From: Subdoligranulum sp. CAG:314
GTDB lineage: Bacteria; Bacillota; Clostridia; Christensenellales; CAG-314
NCBI GenBank assembly: GCA_000437915.1
Contig: FR900999.1
Location: 309,956-335,852, forward strand
Direction: 5' to 3'
Length of the DNA stretch: 25,897 nucleotides
Shown: piece after piece, positions 14,537-22,533 of the stretch
Layout: each line of letters opens with the position of its first letter
Position numbering within the stretch: position 1 is the stretch's first letter
Program-made: the position numbers and the translations under genes
The notes under the pieces: model-generated
Seen by the model: only the letters and a program-made list of their open reading frames with translations
Databases searched by the model: none
What the model was told of the DNA's origin: nothing

Positions 14537-16057
14537 ATGCTGGCAAAACTGATGAGTTTCGGACTCAACGGACTTAACGGATATCCCATAAACGTAGAGG
14601 TCGATATGCACACGGGCGTTCCTGCCTGCGACATTGTCGGTCTTGCCGACACGGCGGTGAAGGAAGCCAAGGAAAGAGTACGTCTTGCAATCAGAAATTC
14701 GGGCTTTGGGTTTCCGATTGGCAAGATTGTGGTAAATCTTGCGCCGGCGGATACAAAAAAAGAGGGCTCGCTTTACGACCTTGCAATGGCGATAGGTATG
14801 CTTGCCGCATCCGAGCAGCTGTCTTGTTCGAGATTGAAAAATAAAATCTTTCTCGGAGAGCTGTCTCTCGACGGCGAGCTTCGCCGTGTAAACGGCATTC
14901 TTCCCATTATCATTTCGGCAAAGCAGCAGGGCTACGACAACATAATCATACCTTACGGAAACAAGGAAGAAGCGCAATATATCGAGGGACTCAATATTTA
15001 CGCCGCGCATTCTCTGACGGAGGTTTACGCTTATCTTTCGGGCGCGGAAGAATTGGAGCGTCTGGAAATCAAATCGTGGAATTTCGGAGGCGAATTCGAC
15101 GAGTCGCAGGACATAAAATACATAAAAGGTCAGTTTGCGGCAAAAAGAGCGATGGAGGTTGCCGTCGCAGGCGGTCATAATATATTGTTGATAGGACCTC
15201 CCGGCGCGGGTAAGACCATGCTTGCAAGAGCCGTACCCTCCATTATGCCCGACCTGAGCTTTGCCGAAGCTCTCGAAATAGCAAAAATCCACAGCGTGGC
15301 AGGCAAGCTGGACGGCTTCGTTTATTCAAGACCGTTCAGGTCGCCGCATCACACCGCGACCATGCCCGCAGTTACGGGCGGCGGCGCAAAGGCGAGACCG
15401 GGAGAGGTGAGTCTTGCGCACAACGGAGTTTTGTTCCTCGACGAGCTGCCGGAGTATCAGCGCAATTTGCTTGAAACGCTAAGACAGCCTTTGGAGGACA
15501 AAGAGATTACCGTTACGCGTTCCGCGCATACGGTGACATATCCCGCAAATTTCATGCTTATAGCAAGCATGAACCCGTGTCCGTGCGGAAATTACGGCAG
15601 TGCAACTCAGGAATGCACCTGCTCGGCAATGCAGATACACAATTATCTTTCCAAGCTCAGCGGCCCGTTGATGGACAGGATTGACATACACGTAGAGGTG
15701 GACAGCATTTCCTATGAAGATTTAAGAGACGAATCGCTTTCCGAAGACTCGGCTTCGGTGAGGGCGCGCGTAAACGCCGCAAGAGAGCTTCAGAAGGTGC
15801 GATACGCTTCGGCAGGCATTTATTCCAACGCTCAGATGAACAACGCGCAGATAAAGGAATTTTGCCGCATTGACGACGAAAGCGCCGCGCTAATCAAAAC
15901 TTCCTTTGAAAAATTCAGGATGAGCGCGAGAGCTTACAACCGCATATTGAAGGTGGCGAGAACTATCGCGGATTTGGAGGCCTGCGAAAAAATTTCTTCC
16001 GCGCACGTAGCGGAAGCGATTCAATACAGAACGCTGGACAAGAAGTACAATGTCTGA
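14537..16057 (+). CDS. comM: ComM/YifB family Mg-chelatase-like AAA+ ATPase
   Basis: ComM is a hexameric AAA+ helicase that, in naturally competent species, promotes branch migration during integration of incoming DNA; it also occurs widely in species not known to be competent. The 506-residue product has the N-terminal Lon-protease-like domain (MLAKLMSFGLNGLNGYPINVEVD to about residue 170, including IVGLADTAVKEAKERVR). After it come the AAA+ core with Walker A GPPGAGKT (220-227), Walker B LFLDELPE, and the Cys-containing NPCPCGNYG segment leading to SGPLMDRIDI. A C-terminal Mg-chelatase domain follows. GGAGGG at 14523-14528 supports the ATG. The gene overlaps dprA by eight bases, and the pairing with dprA supports a DNA uptake or recombination role. 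Confidence 0.95.
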   Translation: MLAKLMSFGLNGLNGYPINVEVDMHTGVPACDIVGLADTAVKEAKERVRLAIRNSGFGFPIGKIVVNLAPADTKKEGSLYDLAMAIGMLAASEQLSCSRLKNKIFLGELSLDGELRRVNGILPIIISAKQQGYDNIIIPYGNKEEAQYIEGLNIYAAHSLTEVYAYLSGAEELERLEIKSWNFGGEFDESQDIKYIKGQFAAKRAMEVAVAGGHNILLIGPPGAGKTMLARAVPSIMPDLSFAEALEIAKIHSVAGKLDGFVYSRPFRSPHHTATMPAVTGGGAKARPGEVSLAHNGVLFLDELPEYQRNLLETLRQPLEDKEITVTRSAHTVTYPANFMLIASMNPCPCGNYGSATQECTCSAMQIHNYLSKLSGPLMDRIDIHVEVDSISYEDLRDESLSEDSASVRARVNAARELQKVRYASAGIYSNAQMNNAQIKEFCRIDDESAALIKTSFEKFRMSARAYNRILKVARTIADLEACEKISSAHVAEAIQYRTLDKKYNV

Positions 16058-17174
16058 GAAAAAAGCAAGCAATCTGACAAAAATGTGTCTGGGGCTGAGT
16101 TATCTCGAGCCGGGCTCTCCGCTTAAAGCCTACGCGCTAATCAAAGAATGCGACAAAGAACCCGAGCTGCTTTGGAAGCGTCCCGACGCGCTCAGGGATA
16201 AAATCGTGACTTTGTTTGACGAAAGCTTTTTTTCCAAGATAAAATTCGTGCTTTCGGAAGAATTTTTCGAATACATCGACAGAGAGCTGACTGCCTTTGG
16301 AATCAAAGCCGTAACTTATTTCGACAGGGATTATCCCGATTTTTTCAGAGAAATGCCCGACCCGCCGCTGACCTTGTTCTGTCGCGGCGACACGGCGCTG
16401 CTGAAAAAAACTCCTGCTCTTGCCGTTGTCGGCACGAGAAAAAACACTTCTTACGGCAGAAGGGTTACCGAGCATTTTGTCGGGGAGCTTGCAAACGATT
16501 TTGTTATAGTAAGCGGACTTGCTCTCGGCATTGACTCTCTTGCGCACAGAACGGCTTTGGCAAAGAAGGGGAAAACCGTCGCCGTATTGGGAGGCGGTCT
16601 AAACAACGTGTATCCTTACGTCAACAAGGGACTTGCGCAGGAAATAGCCGAAAACGGAGGACTCGTTTTCAGCGAGTTCAAACCGTCGGCGGAGTCGAGC
16701 GCTTTTCAGTTTCCCATGAGAAACAGACTGATTGCCGCTCTTAGCGACGGAGTGCTGCTTGTCGAGGCAGGCATGAAAAGCGGTGCCTTCGGCACCATCG
16801 ATTTTGCGACGGAAATGGGAAAGCATCTGTTTGTGGTTCCGGGGGAGATTTACAATTTCGCTTCAGGAGGGGCGAATGAAATTATAAAAAGCTATCCCGG
16901 CTGTATGGTTACGGCGCCGGAGGAAATAAGAACGCGGTTTCTGCTTGAAAAATTTCGCGGAACCAAAGGAAAAAAAGCCGTGCAGCTTTCTGAAAACGAA
17001 CAGCTTGTGGTGGAGCTGCTCAAAACGGACAGGCTTCATTTCAACGAACTGTTGTCAAGGAGCAAAATCAAAACCGGAGAATTGAGTTATCTGCTTTCCG
17101 TGCTTGAACTCAAAGGACTGATAACTAAGCTTCCGGGCAACAATTATCAACTTGATGCGGAGGCATTTTTATGA
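16050..17174 (+). CDS. dprA: DNA processing protein DprA
   Basis: DprA protects incoming single-stranded DNA and loads RecA on it during transformation. The 374-residue product has a variable N-terminal helical region, then the Rossmann-like core with AVVGTRKNTSYGRRVTE, SGLALGIDSLAHRTAL and GGGLNNVYPYVNKGL. The FPMRNRLIAALSDGVLLVEAG and SGAFGTIDFATEMGK blocks follow, with the PGEIYNFASGGANEII segment after them. A C-terminal winged-helix domain covers about residues 310-374. The start overlaps comM by eight bases with only a weak GAAG upstream; the stop overlaps topA (ATGA). The dprA-topA adjacency is standard for Firmicutes. No other competence gene is visible, so competence itself cannot be claimed. 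Confidence 0.96.
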   Translation: MSEKKASNLTKMCLGLSYLEPGSPLKAYALIKECDKEPELLWKRPDALRDKIVTLFDESFFSKIKFVLSEEFFEYIDRELTAFGIKAVTYFDRDYPDFFREMPDPPLTLFCRGDTALLKKTPALAVVGTRKNTSYGRRVTEHFVGELANDFVIVSGLALGIDSLAHRTALAKKGKTVAVLGGGLNNVYPYVNKGLAQEIAENGGLVFSEFKPSAESSAFQFPMRNRLIAALSDGVLLVEAGMKSGAFGTIDFATEMGKHLFVVPGEIYNFASGGANEIIKSYPGCMVTAPEEIRTRFLLEKFRGTKGKKAVQLSENEQLVVELLKTDRLHFNELLSRSKIKTGELSYLLSVLELKGLITKLPGNNYQLDAEAFL

Positions 17175-19372
17175 AATTAGTCATCGTGGAATCTCCCGCG
17201 AAAGCTAAAACGATAGAAAAATATCTTGGCAGGGATTATATTGTGGACGCATCGGGCGGACACGTGCGCGATTTGCCGGAAAAGGCAATCGGCATAGACG
17301 TAAAAAACAATTTCAAGCCCGAATACGTGATTTATCCCAAAAAGCAGGATGTAGTCAGACGGCTTGCGGGCTTGTCCAAAAAAGCCGAGAAGGTTTATCT
17401 CGCAACCGACCCGGACAGGGAGGGAGAAGCCATTTCCTGGCATTTGATGAACGCTTTGGGGCTTGACGACAATTACAGCCGCATAATGTTCAACGAGATT
17501 TCCAAGCGCGCGGTGAACGAGGCTATCGAAAAACCCGGCAAAATCAATATGGACCTCGTGAACGCGCAGCAGGCGCGCCGCATACTTGACAGATTGGTGG
17601 GCTATGAGCTGTCTCCCGTGCTTTGCAAAAAAATTCAGGGCAAGCTGTCTGCGGGGCGGGTGCAATCCGCCGCCTTAAAACTCATAGTAGACAGGGACAG
17701 GGAAATAAAATCCTTCGTAAAAGAGGAATATTGGAGCGTTACCGCTTTTCTTAAAAAGCTGACAGGAAGCGATATTGTTTTTAAAGCCGTTCTGGAATCC
17801 AAGTGCGGCAAAAAAATCAAGCTGGAAAACAAGGAAAAGACGGACGCCGTTTTAAAAGAGCTTGAAGGAAAGGATTACACAGTCGAAAGCGTTAAAAAGA
17901 GTGTGACCTACGGGAATCCTCCTCCTCCCTTTACCACAAGCACGTTGCAGCAGGAGTCGTCAACAAAGCTGGGAATGGCGTCAAACGTGACCATGCAGAT
18001 TGCGCAGCAGCTGTACGAGGGGCTGGATTTGACGGGACTCGGACACATTGCGCTGGTTACTTATATCAGAACAGACTCTACTCGGGTGTCTGCCGAGGCG
18101 ACGGCGAAAGCGCGGGAAACGCTTGCCGAGAAATACGGCGAAAAATATGTTCCGCAAAAACCTAACATATACAAAAGTCGCAAAAACAGTCAGGACGCGC
18201 ACGAGGCCATACGTCCGATAAATTTGGAGCTTACTCCCGAAAGTCTCAAAGACAAGCTGCAAAGAAACCAATACCGTCTTTACAAGCTTATCTATGAAAG
18301 ATTTCTGGCTTCGCAGGCGGCGAAAGCCGTTTACGACAGCGTAAACGTGACGATAAAAAACGGAGACTACGCTTTTAAAAGCACGGGAAAAACCATGACG
18401 TTTGACGGCTACACGCGTATTTATGCCGCTGCGCCGAAAGAGGAAGCGGGAGAGGACAACGAAAAAATTCCGCCTCTTGCAGACGGCGAAAAGCTTGAAC
18501 TGTCAAAACTCAGTCCCGAACAGAAATTTACCAAACCGCCCGCGAAATATACGGAGGCGAGTCTAATCAAACTGCTCGAAGACAAGGGGATAGGGCGCCC
18601 CAGCACTTTTGCAACCATACTGTCGACCTTGTACAAGCGCGAGTATATAAAAAAGGACGGAAAAAGCCTTGAACCTACCGAGCTGGGGGAGCTGGTCACG
18701 GTTTATCTCGAAAAATATTTCAACGATATCGTGGACGCCAAATTTACTGCACGCATGGAGGAGGGACTCGACAAAATAGAAGAGGAAGGCGCGGACTGGC
18801 ACAAAATTCTGAACGATTTTTATCCTCCGTTCAGGGAAAAAATCAAAGAAGCGTTGAGCGGCGCCAAAATGGACGTAGCCGACGAGCCGAGCGACGTAAA
18901 ATGCGAAAAATGCGGCGCGATGATGGTTTTTAAACGCGGTCCTTACGGCAAGTATCTTTCGTGCCCCGAATGCAAAACCAACAAGAGTTTGAAAAGCAGG
19001 GGGGAGGAAAAAGTCTCCGACGTCAGATGCGAAAAATGCGGCGCGATGATGGTGGAGAAAAGCGGCAAATACGGAAAATATCTTGCCTGCCCCAATTATC
19101 CTTCCTGTAAAAACATAAAATCCGTGCAGGAGGTCGTCGCCGTTTGTCCCAAGTGCGGAGGCGACGTAGTAAAAAGATTTTCCAAAACAGGCAGGATTTT
19201 CTACGGCTGCGCAAAATATCCCGAATGCGATTTTGTCAGCTGGGACGTGCCCGCCCCGATAAAGTGCGAAAAATGCGGCGGAGCTATGGTAATAAAGGAA
19301 GGAAAGACAAAAACGGTATACAAATGTATGGATAAAAACTGCGGATTCACCGCGGATGCGGAGAAAAAATGA
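17171..19372 (+). CDS. topA: DNA topoisomerase I (type IA)
   Basis: TopA relaxes negative supercoils by transient cleavage of one strand. The 733-residue protein starts with the Toprim domain (LVIVESPAKAKTIEKYLG, then TDPDREGE with Asp80, Asp82 and Glu84). The catalytic Tyr298 lies in VTYIRTDSTR. The VGYELSPVLCKKI and GKLSAGRVQS blocks are typical. From about residue 577 four Cys4 zinc-ribbon modules follow: CEKCGAMM, CEKCGAMM, CPKCGGDV and CEKCGGAM, each with a second Cys pair about 15 residues later. The first two modules are nearly identical even at DNA level (27 bases at 18901-18927 and 19027-19053). GGAGG at 17159-17163 and an ATGA overlap with dprA fix the start. Confidence 0.98.
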   Translation: MKLVIVESPAKAKTIEKYLGRDYIVDASGGHVRDLPEKAIGIDVKNNFKPEYVIYPKKQDVVRRLAGLSKKAEKVYLATDPDREGEAISWHLMNALGLDDNYSRIMFNEISKRAVNEAIEKPGKINMDLVNAQQARRILDRLVGYELSPVLCKKIQGKLSAGRVQSAALKLIVDRDREIKSFVKEEYWSVTAFLKKLTGSDIVFKAVLESKCGKKIKLENKEKTDAVLKELEGKDYTVESVKKSVTYGNPPPPFTTSTLQQESSTKLGMASNVTMQIAQQLYEGLDLTGLGHIALVTYIRTDSTRVSAEATAKARETLAEKYGEKYVPQKPNIYKSRKNSQDAHEAIRPINLELTPESLKDKLQRNQYRLYKLIYERFLASQAAKAVYDSVNVTIKNGDYAFKSTGKTMTFDGYTRIYAAAPKEEAGEDNEKIPPLADGEKLELSKLSPEQKFTKPPAKYTEASLIKLLEDKGIGRPSTFATILSTLYKREYIKKDGKSLEPTELGELVTVYLEKYFNDIVDAKFTARMEEGLDKIEEEGADWHKILNDFYPPFREKIKEALSGAKMDVADEPSDVKCEKCGAMMVFKRGPYGKYLSCPECKTNKSLKSRGEEKVSDVRCEKCGAMMVEKSGKYGKYLACPNYPSCKNIKSVQEVVAVCPKCGGDVVKRFSKTGRIFYGCAKYPECDFVSWDVPAPIKCEKCGGAMVIKEGKTKTVYKCMDKNCGFTADAEKK
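18901..19053 (+). repeat. Tandem duplication of a zinc-ribbon module within topA
   Basis: Bases 18901-18927 and 19027-19053 are identical over 27 positions, with a period of 126 bases (42 codons). A third partial match of 16 bases (TGCGAAAAATGCGGCG) starts at 19265. The encoded modules remain similar beyond the identical core (PYGKYLSCP against KYGKYLACP), which points to a fairly recent in-frame duplication or gene conversion. Confidence 0.8.
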
Positions 19373-20673
19373 AAGCTACGGTTTTCGGTGCGGGGCTTGC
19401 CGGCTGCGAAGCGGCTTATCAGCTGCTAAAAAGGGGAGTAGAGGTCACGCTTGTAGAAATGAAACCGCTTAAAAAATCTCCCGCGCACCGTATGGACGGC
19501 TTTGCGGAGCTGGTATGCAGCAATTCTTTGAAGTCGGATTCCTTAACCGGCGCGTCGGGCGTTTTGAAAGCGGAGCTGAGAAAGCTTGACAGTCTGCTTA
19601 TCAGATGCGCGGACAAAACCTCCGTACCAGCGGGAGGAGCGTTAGCTGTTGACAGATACGCTTTTTCCGACTGCGTTACGGCGGAGCTTAAAAAATTTCC
19701 GAATCTGAAAACGGAGTACCGCGTTGCGGACAGAGTCGCGGACGGAATAAATATAATCGCAACGGGACCTTTGACCGACGAGCTGTTTCTCGAGGAGATT
19801 AAAAGGCTTTGCGGCAGGGATTTTCTTTATTTTTTCGACGCGGCGGCGCCGATAGTGACGGCTGAAAGCGTCGACAAAAGCAAATCTTTTGTTTCAAGCA
19901 GGTACGACAAGGGCACTGCGGATTACGTGAATTGTCCTTTGACGCGTGAGGAGTTTTCGGATTTTTACCGCGAGCTTACAAACGCGGAAACGGTAAAGCT
20001 CAGAGATTTTGAAAATTCCGCCGTTTTTGAAGGCTGCATGCCGATAGAAATTATGGCGGCGCGAGGCGTGGACACCATTCGTTTCGGTCCCATGAAGCCT
20101 GTGGGGTTGACAGACCCCCGCACGGGCAAAAGACCTTTCGCCGTGCTGCAATTGCGCAAGGAAAACGCCGAGGGCAGCCTTCTCAATCTTGTGGGCTTTC
20201 AGACTCATCTGACTTTCGGGGAGCAAAAAAGAGTTTTTTCCCTCATACCCGCGCTGAAAAATGCGGAGTTTGTCAGATACGGAGTCATGCACAAGAATAT
20301 ATTTATAAATTCTCCCGCTCTGCTTGATTGTGATTTCAGTATGAAATCCAAACCCGAAATCTTCTTTGCGGGACAGATAAGCGGAGTGGAAGGATACGTC
20401 GAAAGCATAGCCGGCGGACTCATGTGCGGCGTCAACGCGTTTCGCAGGCTTAAAGGCAAGGCGCCGATAAAACCCGACGGAGCCACGCTGTGCGGCGCGC
20501 TTGCGCTTTATGTATCCTCTCCAAACGAGTGTTTTCAGCCGATGAATGCAAACTTCGGCATTTTAAAGCCGCTCGGAGAGGAAATCAGGGACAAAGCAAA
20601 GAAAAAAGAGGCCTATGCCCTGCGGGCTTTGGCTCACACCGATAAAATTTTAACGGAGGTTTCAGATGGATAA
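19369..20673 (+). CDS. trmFO: Folate-dependent tRNA (uracil-54-C5) methyltransferase TrmFO
   Basis: TrmFO makes 5-methyluridine at position 54 of tRNA, using methylenetetrahydrofolate as carbon donor and FAD as reductant. The 434-residue product opens with the FAD-binding GAGLAGCEAAYQLLKRG and then VTLVEMKP, followed by the diagnostic FAELVCSNSLKSDSLTGASGV. Cys51 in this LVCSNS block is conserved in the family. C-terminal blocks include HKNIFINSP and FAGQISGVEGYVESIAGGLM. The start overlaps the topA stop (ATGA), with GGAG shortly before it; the end overlaps hslV by eight bases. xerC, which often sits between trmFO and hslV in Bacillus relatives, is absent. Folate supply links it loosely to glyA further on. 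Confidence 0.97.
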   Translation: MKATVFGAGLAGCEAAYQLLKRGVEVTLVEMKPLKKSPAHRMDGFAELVCSNSLKSDSLTGASGVLKAELRKLDSLLIRCADKTSVPAGGALAVDRYAFSDCVTAELKKFPNLKTEYRVADRVADGINIIATGPLTDELFLEEIKRLCGRDFLYFFDAAAPIVTAESVDKSKSFVSSRYDKGTADYVNCPLTREEFSDFYRELTNAETVKLRDFENSAVFEGCMPIEIMAARGVDTIRFGPMKPVGLTDPRTGKRPFAVLQLRKENAEGSLLNLVGFQTHLTFGEQKRVFSLIPALKNAEFVRYGVMHKNIFINSPALLDCDFSMKSKPEIFFAGQISGVEGYVESIAGGLMCGVNAFRRLKGKAPIKPDGATLCGALALYVSSPNECFQPMNANFGILKPLGEEIRDKAKKKEAYALRALAHTDKILTEVSDG

Positions 20674-21226
20674 CGACAGAGTTTTTGCCGATTATATAAA
20701 AGGCACTACTATATGCGCCGTCAAAAAAGACGGCAGGATTGCCGTCGCCGGCGACGGACAGGTAACTCAGGGGCAAAGCACGGTGTTGAAGGGCAACGCT
20801 GTCAAGGTGAGACGCATTTACGACGGCAAGGTCGTGGTGGGTTTTGCGGGTACGGTGGCGGACGCCTTTACGCTGTCGGAAAAATTCGAAGCAATGCTCA
20901 ACAAGTACAGCGGAAATTTAACCCGAAGCGCCGTGGAGCTTGCACAGCTTTGGAGAAGCGACAAAATTATGCACAAGCTGGAAGCCATGATGATTGTGGC
21001 GGACAAAAACGATTTTCTGATAGTCAGCGGCAGCGGCGACGTGATAGAACCCGAGCCTGACGGAGTTTGCGCAATCGGCAGCGGCGGCAATTACGCTTTG
21101 GCGGCTGCGAAAGCTCTTGTAAAGGAAACAAAGCTTCCCGCGGAGGAAATAGTAAAAAAAGCTTTGTTGATTGCAAGCGAAATATGTATTTTTACCAATT
21201 CCAATCTGACGGTGGAGGTGCTTTGA
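20666..21226 (+). CDS. hslV: ATP-dependent protease peptidase subunit HslV (ClpQ)
   Basis: HslV is the proteasome-like threonine peptidase of the HslUV (ClpYQ) protease. The family block TTICAVKKDGRIAVAGDGQVT is present from residue 14, after a 13-residue leader (MDNDRVFADYIKG). The mature enzyme would need removal of this leader to expose Thr14 as the N-terminal nucleophile. KGNAVKVRR, VGFAGTVADAFTL and the C-terminal CAIGSGGNYALAAAKAL and CIFTNSN blocks confirm the family. GGAGG at 20655-20659 supports ATG 20666, which overlaps the trmFO stop by eight bases, so the leader is unlikely to be a wrong start. hslU follows one base after the stop. Confidence 0.96.
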   Translation: MDNDRVFADYIKGTTICAVKKDGRIAVAGDGQVTQGQSTVLKGNAVKVRRIYDGKVVVGFAGTVADAFTLSEKFEAMLNKYSGNLTRSAVELAQLWRSDKIMHKLEAMMIVADKNDFLIVSGSGDVIEPEPDGVCAIGSGGNYALAAAKALVKETKLPAEEIVKKALLIASEICIFTNSNLTVEVL

Positions 21227-21227
21227 C

Positions 21228-22523
21228 ATGGAATTGACTCCGAGACAAATAGTAAACGAGTTGGATAAATATATAATCGGTCAGACCGAGGCAAAAAAGG
21301 TCGTGGCGGTGGCGTTGCGCAACCGGTACAGACGCAGCAGGCTTAGCGCGCACGACAAAGAGGAAATAACGCCTAAAAACATTATTCTCAAAGGTCCGAC
21401 CGGCGTAGGCAAGACCGAAATTGCGAGAAGACTTGCAAAGCTTGTCAAAGCGCCTTTTCTTAAAGTAGAGGCCACCAAATACACAGAGGTCGGTTATGTC
21501 GGACGGGACGTGGAAAGCATGGTGAGAGACCTCGTAGAGGTTGCCATACGCCTTGTCAAGGACGAAAGGTTCAGAGAGGTTCAGGACAAAGCCACGTCGG
21601 CGGCAGTGGACAAAATTGCCGAGCTTTTGCTCAAAAACAAGGACGCTCTGCCCGAGGGGATTGCAAAGGAAACGGTAAAAGACGAGATACTTTCGCACAA
21701 TCTCGACCATTTGACCGTTGAAATAGACGTGCGCGAGGCGCCTAAAAGCATTGACGTCGGTATGGGCGGCGGGGAAATCAATATCGGCAATATTTTCGGC
21801 GATATGATGCCCAAAAGATACAAAAAACGCAAGCTTGCGGTCAGAGACGCCATGAAAATTCTCGTTGACGAGGAGGCAGACAAGCTGATTGACAGCGAAA
21901 ACGTAAACACCGAAGCCATAAGGCGCGCCGAAAACGACGGAATTATATTCATCGACGAAATAGACAAAATTGCAGGAGGCGCCAATCACAACGGTCCCGA
22001 CGTGTCGAGAGAGGGCGTTCAGAGGGATATTCTTCCGATTGTAGAGGGATGCACCGTCAACACCAAATACGGAAGCATAAAAACGGATTATATTTTGTTT
22101 GTCGCAAGCGGAGCCTTTCATATAAGCAGCGTCAGCGACCTCATACCCGAATTGCAGGGGCGTTTCCCCGTTGTGGTCGAGCTTAACAGTCTCAACAAGG
22201 AGGATTTCGTAAAAATTCTCACCGAACCCGAGAACGCGGTAACCGTTCAATACCAAAAGCTGCTTGCGGTAGACAACATAGAGCTGTGCTTTACTCCCGA
22301 CGGAATAGACGAAATCGCGGGCGTTGCTGTCGACCTGAACACGACGCAGGAGGATATAGGCGCGCGCAGACTTCAAGCGCTTTTGGAGCATTTGCTCGAA
22401 GAGGTTTCCTTCAATGTGGACAACGGCGGAGAAAAGGTTAAGGTCACGGTTGACAAAAAATTTGTGAAAGACAATCTGACTAAGGAAACAATAGCTCAGA
22501 ATCTCAGAAAATATATACTTTAA
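21228..22523 (+). CDS. hslU: ATPase subunit HslU (ClpY)
   Basis: HslU is the AAA+ unfoldase ring that feeds proteins into HslV. The 431-residue product starts with PRQIVNELDKYIIGQTEAK. It has Walker A GPTGVGKT (56-63), the substrate-gripping pore loop GYVGRD (89-94) and Walker B IIFIDEID (Asp243, Glu244). The intermediate I domain lies between these motifs, and the sensor block ELQGRFPVVVEL follows. The C-terminus NLRKYIL resembles the tail that HslU inserts into HslV to activate it. GGAGG within 21211-21220 is the ribosome binding site. codY, which follows hslU in Bacillus, is not present; aspS comes next. Confidence 0.97.
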   Translation: MELTPRQIVNELDKYIIGQTEAKKVVAVALRNRYRRSRLSAHDKEEITPKNIILKGPTGVGKTEIARRLAKLVKAPFLKVEATKYTEVGYVGRDVESMVRDLVEVAIRLVKDERFREVQDKATSAAVDKIAELLLKNKDALPEGIAKETVKDEILSHNLDHLTVEIDVREAPKSIDVGMGGGEINIGNIFGDMMPKRYKKRKLAVRDAMKILVDEEADKLIDSENVNTEAIRRAENDGIIFIDEIDKIAGGANHNGPDVSREGVQRDILPIVEGCTVNTKYGSIKTDYILFVASGAFHISSVSDLIPELQGRFPVVVELNSLNKEDFVKILTEPENAVTVQYQKLLAVDNIELCFTPDGIDEIAGVAVDLNTTQEDIGARRLQALLEHLLEEVSFNVDNGGEKVKVTVDKKFVKDNLTKETIAQNLRKYIL

Positions 22524-22533
22524 GGAAAAAATT

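Noticed and set aside
22490..22533. A T-box leader or separate promoter for aspS
   Set aside because: There are only 10 bases between hslU and aspS. TATACT at 22515-22520 has no -35 partner at the right spacing, and no specifier loop or T-box sequence is present.
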